From Pyrenochaeta sp. MPI-SDFR-AT-0127 (Eukaryota > Ascomycota > Dothideomycetes > Pleosporales > Cucurbitariaceae), in assembly GCA_020747015.1 (NCBI GenBank), contig JAGTJM010000001.1, positions 868,001 through 932,000 of the forward strand: a stretch of DNA of 64,000 nt, given 5' to 3'. Positions within the stretch are counted from its first letter, which is position 1. The number at the start of each line of letters is the position of its first letter. A program made the position numbers and the translations under genes. This document shows, one piece after another, positions 56,259 through 64,000 of this stretch. Below the pieces are notes generated by a model. It had not been told where the DNA came from. It was given only the letters and a program-made list of their open reading frames with translations, and made no database searches.

Positions 56259-56573
56259 GATGATCTGAGTCAAGGGGAGAGATTCCAGAGCTTTATGACG
56301 CGGGCGGGGGTGGGGTGGAAAACGCGACACCCGATCACGGAGGTTTGACCACCTCAACCTATGACAGATTATATAACATCAAAACATGCCGATTTTTCGG
56401 CAGGAGATCAGGAGATATTCATATCTTGGCCGATGCGATGGAATGAGACGATAACTTTTGCCGAGTCTACAGATACTCCCGCAGATGCCGCGTATAAATG
56501 TCAGACATCCTCCCAATGCAAGTTTGTTCCAGTCAACAAAAGAAAATTATGCGTCGCCAATCCGTACAACCCC
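56259..56573. other. Short intergenic region
   Basis: About 315 nt between the Asd start and the D-lactate dehydrogenase stop codon, both genes on the minus strand. It must carry the Asd promoter. Nothing else seen. Confidence 0.5.
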
Positions 56574-58738
56574 TCAAGCCGCATCCATGATTTTTCCAGG
56601 ATTCATAAGCCAATATGGATCTAGAGCACTCTTGATGCTCCTCATCACATTGATCGTGTCCAGCCCGAGTTCTTTCTCAAGCGAAGCCTTCTTACCTAGG
56701 CCAATGCCGTGCTCCCCAGTACATGTGCCCTCCATTTCAAGTGCGCGGTCGACCATGTCATGGACACATTTTTCGACAGCTGCTCGCTCCTTTGGGTCTT
56801 TGCTGTTGTACATGATGCTTTCGTGAAAGTTGCCATCTCCAATGTGACCCAGAATACTTGCGAAGAGACCGAGATCGTCCATCTCCTTCTTTGAGATTTC
56901 TGTGGGGCCGTAAGCCGACCATTCAAATGTTAAGAAATGGCTGATCTCATACCTATGATGTCCGGGAGTCTGGATATGGGTACAGCAACATCCGTGGACC
57001 ATACCTCGTCGCCCTCGCGCCGCAATGCTAACATGCTCCAAAGGGACTCTTTCCGCGCAGACCAGAGTGTCTTTTGCTCTTCAGCATTCATAGCGAACTC
57101 AAATTTACCACTTTTATGCGCTCTGGCGATATTTTTAACCAATTCGATGTTCTCCTGAACCTGTTATGCAGTCAGTTCCATTCTAGGTAATTGGGTAACA
57201 CAAGCGCTGAACACACCCCTGCCTTTGTTCCCGAGAATCTGTTCGAGGCCGTTAGCTCAAGCCATTTGTTGTACGAAGTTTTTGTATGACTTACTTGAAG
57301 AACATTGTTGGCAATTCTTGCCACTTTTTGGACGTTGAACCGGCCTTGTTGATCACACCCATCTGGACATCATCCATGATCTCCATTGCGGCAACTGGTA
57401 CACCTGCACGCAGTACCTTCGATGCTGCAGCCGCGGCATCCCGTATTGTAGGAAATGTTACTACCGCGACGCTGGTTTCCTGCGGAACAACGGCAAGCTT
57501 CAATGTGATCTCAGTCACTATTCCCAGCGTCCCCTCTGATCCAACGAAGAGATTCGTCAGGTTGTACCCAGCTGAGGATTTTCTACATAAAACACTTAGC
57601 AACGAGCACAATGCGCCTATAGGCAACAATGCTAGCGTACCGTGGTCGACGTCTTGTCTTGATCACTGTTCCGTCTGCGAGGACCACAGTCAAGTTGATT
57701 ACCCAATCTTTCATGGTCCCGTATCGGACAGCATTGGTTCCACTACCTAATGTTATTCGTCATATCAAAGAATGCTGATACAGAGTTCTTACCTGCAGCT
57801 TGTCCCTACCATGCCTCCAATTCGAGCCTGACACGTTCGTTAATATGGGTTCGGGATGCCATTTTGGGGATACCGGATGCTGGTTGGGAAAAACAGTGAA
57901 AACACTTACAGAAGGCCCGGGATCGACAGGGAAGAATAAGCCTGAGTCCTTGATCTGGTCGTTAAGGCTCATCCAAGGTACAGAAGGCTGAACCACAACG
58001 TCCATACTGCGAAGTCCACGTCAGTCCTGGTGACTTTGACCCATATTGACTATTTTTCCTGCTTACTCGTCTGCGTGCAGGGCAAGGATCTGGTCCATGA
58101 AGGTGAAATCGATGCTCATACCACCGAATGGAGCAGAGAAATTAGCCTCCAGACTCGACCCGCCGGAATAGGGGACTGCATCCGATCAGTATCGAAACAG
58201 CTGCACACGGCTATAAACATACTCATAGGAACTTTGTATTTGAAGCACAGCTTTGCGATCCGAGAGACTTCCTCCGTCGATTTGGGGTATGCCACTGCGA
58301 CTGGCAGTTGGTCAATATTGATCGATGACCACTCAGAATACCCATGTCTGTGCAAATCCTCATCATCTGTACTGATCGCATCCTCTCCCAGCGCCTCTCT
58401 CAGCTCTGCAATAGCCTACGACTTGTATTAGTACTTCTGGTGAATATTAACTTGACTTTGAAACCTGCCTTTTCCATCTCATTCTTGGATGCATAGCAAG
58501 GGCCGGCAGACTTGAGCCACGGGAGCTGAAGTCGATGGGGGTCATCGTTGACACCATAGAAATATGTAGTTGTGCCAGTTACAGCTGAAAAAAGTAGCAC
58601 TCTACCAGAGTTCCAAAAAGGCCTCTGGATGGGATCGGGTTTGAAGGTGCGCTCGGCTCCAGTTCGAGCCCGGGAGCCACCCCGCTTGAACAAAGGCGAG
58701 GCTAATTGCCTCAGTCGCGCTGCTGGTTGGCGGAACAT
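56574..58738 (-). CDS. D-lactate dehydrogenase (cytochrome), mitochondrial
   Basis: Ten exons give 547 aa: 58738-58465, 58405-58223, 58175-58067, 58006-57910, 57827-57793, 57742-57641, 57582-57295, 57238-57217, 57160-56953, 56899-56574. Exon 8 is only 22 nt. This is the FAD-linked enzyme that oxidises D-lactate to pyruvate, passing electrons to cytochrome c (yeast DLD1). The N terminus is Arg-rich and basic (MFRQPAARLRQLASPLF), a mitochondrial presequence, followed by a hydrophobic anchor (LLFSAVTGTTTYFYG). The PCMH FAD-binding domain runs from VAYPKSTEEVSRI through IPYSGGSSLEANFSAPFGG and GGMVGTSCSGTNAVRYGT. The C-terminal domain contains ILGHIGDGNFHESI and TGEHGIGLGK, conserved cofactor and substrate motifs. 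The first intron can be read in two in-frame ways. Confidence 0.93.
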
Positions 58739-60198
58739 GGCGATATCGTTGAGGAAGGAAGTGTGAGGTCGTGGTAAGCTGTCGGGTTGCGTAATTGAAC
58801 TAAATTGCCAAACCCACTTCTGCTAGCCATAGGTCACGTTCCGAAATGTAGGCTAGAGTGATAGAGGCGTAGGGAGGAGGATGGCTGCAGGGCTGCGCTA
58901 CGTACATCGGGGAACAGAAAGCTAGACGATGCTGTGAGAGCGGGGAGAGCTATTTGTCTAAACGCAGTTGGCGCGACTTTCCTCTCGGGGCGTCGCTTCG
59001 AACTTTGATGGCCAGCGCACAGGCAAAGTTGCAATAAAGAATCTGGAAAACCGCGGGATGAACCAGTAGCAGCGTGGGAGGCTGACTGGATTCCGATATC
59101 TAGAACCGAGCTTTTCGGCTCACGCAGCAAATGGATGGCATGCATAAGATCAGCTGCAAGGGGGCTTGAGCACAAGCATGGTGATTGCGGGGAAGACCAG
59201 GGCGATGACCAAGAGAGGAGCACCGTCGAGATGCATCGTGGCGAAAAGTGACGCTGTATGACCACCTTGGTAACATTCTGTCGCGTGACAAGGCGTTGCC
59301 TCAAGATCCAACGGCTTGAGACGAGCACCGAAGCTGCGGACCTGGACAAGTCGCGCGCTGCACCGCTGCACCGCTGCACTTGGACTTTCTTTTGGAAGCC
59401 CGATCTGAGAGACTGGAGAGGCGCATGCCAGGGACAGCGACCTAGGCTTCGGATAGACAGCCGTTACCCATGGCTTTGAGGCTCTAGCGAAGCCCTACCA
59501 AAAAGAAGTCCTGTGGTGGAGCTGGGCGGGAGCTGCCTCGCCCATGTCCATTGGGTGTCTGTGATACGATTACCCTCACAAAACTCGCTCCATGTCTGTG
59601 CAGCACACAAAAGCTGGCTGGAAATGTGCAGGTGGGGGACAAGCTCCGCATTGATGTCGGCCATCTCATCCGCCGTCGCTCAATACGACCTTAGACTCTT
59701 GCTAGTCGGTGAAGACAGGACGCCCAAAGCTCAGTAAAATGCCGCAGTGACGGTGAGCAACCATGTTGAGACGCCGCGTAAACAATCCAATACCAATGCT
59801 GTTCGAGTTGTCGAGCCTTGAGAGACCGCGGAGCGTGGAGTCGGGACCCAACCGCTGCCAAAAAAGCAATGGAGCATGCAATCAAAAGCCGCCAATAAGC
59901 ACTGGGCACCGGAGAATTGAACAAGCCCGCCAGACGCCTCTCCAGGTAGTGGCAATATTACGCACCGAGAATGCATGGTCTGTAAATGGCTGAAGACAAA
60001 GTCTGGAGGATGGAGCAGAAGTCTGTCAGACATGTCGGTGAATCGTCGTGTGCACTCGTCCCAATGCGGAAGGGGAGTGTAATTGTGGCACCCCATCCGT
60101 TGTCAGGGCAGCGCCACGCAAACAGGTGTGTGTGCATGGCGGACGCGCCGCAACGATCATCGTAACGCTCTCTTCCAAAACAATCTAGCTGATCTTAT
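58739..60198. other. Divergent intergenic region
   Basis: About 1.46 kb between the D-lactate dehydrogenase start (-) and the coiled-coil gene (+). A 181-codon minus-strand frame at 58834-59379 has no family resemblance and uneven composition; it is not called. Both promoters should be here. Confidence 0.5.
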
Positions 60199-63100
60199 AT
60201 GATCATGGCGGACGTCGGCGCAGCATTGTCCTCAGAATTAACGAGGATCATTGAGTGCCAGTACCCAGCCTCTCTGTCCGTGAGTTTTCCTCCCTCCACA
60301 GCTGTTCCCCGACTGTTGATGCAAGTCTACGTCGCACGACTTTGTACAACACATGACTCGATGCATACCCGGATACTGGATGCTGACGCGAGATCTTGTA
60401 GTGTTTGGCCGAATTGCTTGCTTGTGCCGACATCGTGACTATTCGTGCGTGCATCCACAACCGATCACCATGCGCAGTAAGAAAGCTGGCAGCACTCGTT
60501 TGCCAAGCGTTGCCACTCTGGGCTTACTCGTTGCGTGTCCTGCATCATCTATGTAAGTAATCTTTCGCCTTGCACGTGAGGCACAAATTAACAGGTTGTG
60601 GCGGTCCAGGTCACTCTCCCGAATTCCGACATGAACTCCTACTCCTTAACCCTGGCCTCTTGAATGTCCTGCTGACCAAAGCGAATTCTTCGCAACAAGA
60701 CTTGGACGAGGTGAGTACATAGTCACGGCGATGACCACCAGAGCTCACATGGTGTAGTACACCCAGCTATGTGTACTCATACTCTCACGGCCACTTCCCG
60801 AGTCAATCCCATTGCCTGCGGCTGCTCAAGCGCTCTTCCTTCGCGTTTTCACAAGCGCAACCCAAGATCCAAGTGTTAGCACATTAAAGCCAGTGTACTA
60901 TTTGCTAAATGGAGCATGTTGGCAAATTTTAAGCCTACTTCCTCAGGACACACGGGAACAATTCGACCGCGAGCTATGCCATATTCTGTCGTCAAACGGC
61001 GCTGGTCAAAACTCTATGCTACTTCTTTGGTGTTTCGGCATCATAATTCTAGCGGAGTATCCTCTGAGAGTTAATGAAAAGCCTTGTTCGCGACCTGACC
61101 CTTTGAACCCCATATCCTCAGGTATTAACAAAAGGCAATGGCGGACCTTTTCGGGCCAGAAACTTTTTGGTTCAATCAAAGGCTCCTACAAGACAATCAC
61201 GCTAACTTGTATGAGCGTTGTCTGGGCTACAAAAGGCCACGTCGGTGTGTCAGATGACGAAGCCGTTGAAGGCATACGCATTGCATCAAGGACACTACAG
61301 CTTGTTGATCAGACTGTCAGAGAGAGTTGGCGTAAATCTAGTTCACTAGCAGAGAACACTTGTCAAAAGCTTTTTGAAAAGATCAAGCGTCCAGGTATCA
61401 ACGGGGCTGTTCTCCTTGAGGCCCTATGTTTCTACACCATGATCCTAGGGCACGAAAACCTGCAGTCAGATATCGTGACGCAATATGAGCAATTCTTGAT
61501 GGATATAACGCAGTTTGCAGATCCAGACTCTTTCGACGAGATACTTGCATTATCACTTCCAGCGTTTGTTGTAAGTACTCAATGTCAACACACCAGTGCG
61601 TTACTAATGTAGGCAGCCGCAAATCCAAGAAACCGCGATTGTGGGGTTACTAGCTGGCATCATGGATAGTTGCATTTCAGTGCCTTCTTCGTCTCATCTG
61701 GTCGTCTTCACAATTCTAGTTGAAAGGCTAATGACTACTATGGCAGCTTGCAAGTCGCTACAGGCCAAGGCGCTGTCCGCATTGTCAGAGAACCACTTAC
61801 AAGGGAAAATGTGGAACTTGATCCGAGCCAGAACGATAGTTGAACATACTAGTTGCCGCACATACATAGTACCACTACATGAAAAGCTGACATCGGCTGT
61901 GGTTGCATTTTTATTGACTTTGGCTCTTGTAGCACCACCCGGGGTGTCAGCTTTGCCACATGATATGGTACTTGGCCTTATCAACAAGCAACGAGCGGTC
62001 CAATCCGTCGCGAGCAGATGTTCTCATGCCTCGGGCGTTACAAATCATCCTTCGATATCGCTTTTTCAGGAACAGTGCACGCCATATACTGGCCAACATC
62101 TACAAGATTGGAGCGATCGTCTCAAATCAGAATTGGAAAGCCAGAGCTTTTATCAGCGAGACTCGATCGTGCGTTCTGTTGCTCAAATATGTCAAGATCT
62201 CGAGACTCGCTGCAATACTGTCGAGGAACCGCTACGACAAGAACGAGAAAAGTCGGAAACCCTTGAGAAAAAAGTAGCCCAACTGAATGAACAAATGTTG
62301 CTGCTTGAATCTCACTTAGCCGACGATAAGTTTCACCTCGAAGGCTTAGAGGATGAGAAAGAAAGGATAAATGACCAGAAAAATAGACTAACTACGAGTC
62401 TCGAAGAACTAAAGGTAGAGTTCTCAAAGGCCAATGCGAAAGCAGCTGAAGCGCTGCGCATAGTCCAAGAAGCTGCCAGTGCTAGGGAACTGGAACTACA
62501 GACCACAATCCGACGTCATGAAGAGATTATATGCGCTCGAGATGCGGAATTGGAGGAGCAGAAGGGTATGTTTTCTCGGCTGAAAGAAGCCTGGGAACAG
62601 CTGCAGTTGGATCATTCCTGTCTCAACGATCAGTACAAGCACCTAGAAATTCAGATCGAAGATGCTAAACAACAACTAAAGAACGAGCAAGACACTATAT
62701 TAAGGCAAACTGGGGAAGTTGCACGACTCAAGAGTCGAGTGTTTGATGTTGACAGTCAATTGCAGGGTACGGAAGAGGAGCTTGGTGTGGCCAATGGAAA
62801 ATTAAGTGACCTACAAGTCACTTACGAGGAGCTGAGGCAGACTTCGAATGACGCATTGAGAGAGCTGGAAGTCAAACACATGGCCGAGTTGGAGGCTGTT
62901 ATCGCCAAAAAGGAAGAAAATTACAGCGAGCTGAATGCTCAGCTTCAGAGCATGCTTCAAAAAGCAGAGCAAGAACGGCAAGCTCACGAAAAATTACAAC
63001 AAAAATTTCAATGTCTACAGATATCAATTCCGCCAATGGAGACCAGAGTTCAGGAGCTCACAGGTTTGTGTTCGGAGCAAGGAGTAGAATTGGATGAATT

Positions 63101-63743
63101 GAGGACCCTTCGAAGGAACGTGCTTGCATCGATGGGTCTTGCATCACAGAAATCTCTAGCAATCCGGTCGACTTCCCAAGCTCACAGCGAAGCGATAGAT
63201 GAGCACTCCCAAAGAGAGCCACGAGAACATCGTCGACGAAAATCTGCCATCCAAACTCAAGACGTTGCGCCAAAAGCTGCATCGGCGTCTAAAGGCGTCA
63301 CTGATACTGCAGTGGAGCATACTGCCAACCCATCCTTCACTTCATCAGACTCGCATTCCTCCCAAGGCAGTGGCCCAGCTCCCAAACGACTCAAGCCACG
63401 CCCTTCATTCAAGGTACCCGCGATGCACACCCCTTACACTTATAAACCCAGCTTGACAGCGAAATCGGGAAAATTATCGCCCAACAAGCGGTCGGCTTTG
63501 GGGCAGATGTCACCGAATCGCCGCCATGCAACTGTCGATTTCGCCGTAGCAGGGAACGTAGGGGATCCCGAAAGTGATGTCACTTTGGTGGGAACGAAAC
63601 GAAATAGCCTGGACAAAACTGAACAAGCAGATTTAGATATGCACAGGGGTTTCTTGACAGGTACCTCACTCACCCCAGACAGTTTCATGGCTGGGACTGG
63701 AGGAGTGCGAGAGGATGACGATGAGACTACGGTTGAACTGTGA
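60199..63743 (+). CDS. Large coiled-coil protein, unknown function
   Basis: Five exons (60199-60279, 60402-60552, 60595-60710, 60758-61570, 61617-63743) give 1095 aa. Introns are 122, 42, 47 and 46 nt; the first has a branch-like TGCTGAC, and the other three hold GTAAGT or GTGAGT donors. Second exon: CLAELLACADIV continues without a break through AVRKLAALVC to the CTA-T junction. The N-terminal ~570 residues are mostly helical (LLLLNPGLLNVLL, YTQLCVLILSRPLP, VYYLLNGACWQILSLLP), suggesting an armadillo/HEAT-like fold. From about residue 560 to 900 lies a long coiled coil (REREKSETLEKKV, NEQMLLLESHLADDKFHLEGLEDEKERI). The C-terminal ~170 residues are basic, disordered and Ser/Pro-rich with PKRLKPRPSFK. 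I do not recognise the family. A scaffold role is inference. An alternative ATG at 60205 is in frame. Confidence 0.8.
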
Positions 63744-64000
63744 GTGGGATACGTCCGCAGCAATGCGTTAAGACAATCAAACTCATTTGCGAGGAAGAAG
63801 AATGACGAATGCCGCTTTCTTGAGGTTGCTTCTGGATAGCTCACGAACACTTGTGTACCTGGGGGTTGAAAGCTTTGACGATTTTACAATAATCAAGGTT
63901 ATATTACTATAACCAGATTTGTCCTTGCCTTTACCTCTCTTTTACCTTTACATGATATTAGCCCATGTGGAAGGGCCATAAATTTATGAAATAAACTCCC

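Noticed and set aside
58834..59379. 181-codon minus-strand frame upstream of D-lactate dehydrogenase
   Set aside because: No family pattern, Ser/Arg/Leu composition typical of GC-skewed non-coding DNA, and competing frames on the other strand.

Overview
This window is nuclear DNA of a filamentous ascomycete, most likely a Dothideomycete (Pleosporales-like). The reasons are roughly 50% GC, single genes on both strands without operons, many 42-65 nt GT-AG introns (some with a visible CTGAC/CTAAC branch site), and families restricted to Pezizomycotina such as PalI and RGS-LOV. The species cannot be fixed from sequence alone. I rebuilt exon structures by reading through splice sites. Every multi-exon model below stays in frame, with total length divisible by three. 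No tRNA, rRNA or CRISPR array was recognised.

Layout, left part (0-20 kb): the 3' end of an N-terminal methyltransferase (NTM1/Tae1 type); Mediator subunit 8 (-); an F-box-like protein (+); a TPR-protein kinase fusion (-); a three-exon alpha/beta hydrolase ending in the peroxisomal signal AKL (-); a 12-cysteine secreted protein (+); the NatB catalytic subunit Naa20 (-); an RGS-LOV blue-light photoreceptor with a C-terminal PAS-like module (-); a PQ-loop cystinosin-type transporter (-); and a secreted SRPBCC/START-like protein (-).

Middle part (20-49 kb): a BCAS3-type beta-propeller protein (+); a four-exon short-chain dehydrogenase (+); a disordered/coiled-coil protein with an unresolved 5' end (-); a GPI-anchored GH18 chitinase with a 13-copy 24-bp coding minisatellite (-); a 4.8 kb gene-poor stretch holding a 9-bp minisatellite; a Zn2Cys6 transcription factor (+), followed by an eroded 13-bp tandem repeat; a secreted or type I membrane protein (-); a 3.3 kb gene-poor stretch; and a DHA1-family MFS transporter (+).

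Right part (49-64 kb): the ambient-pH regulator PalI/Rim9 (-); ribosomal protein eS4 (-); aspartate-semialdehyde dehydrogenase (-); a ten-exon mitochondrial D-lactate dehydrogenase (-); and a large five-exon coiled-coil protein of unknown role (+).

The genes do not form a biosynthetic cluster. Most are housekeeping or sensory. The most interesting items are the RGS-LOV photoreceptor with its ambiguous 3' end, the TPR-kinase fusion, the secreted cysteine-rich protein, the repeat-expanding chitinase, and the cryptic 13-bp satellite.
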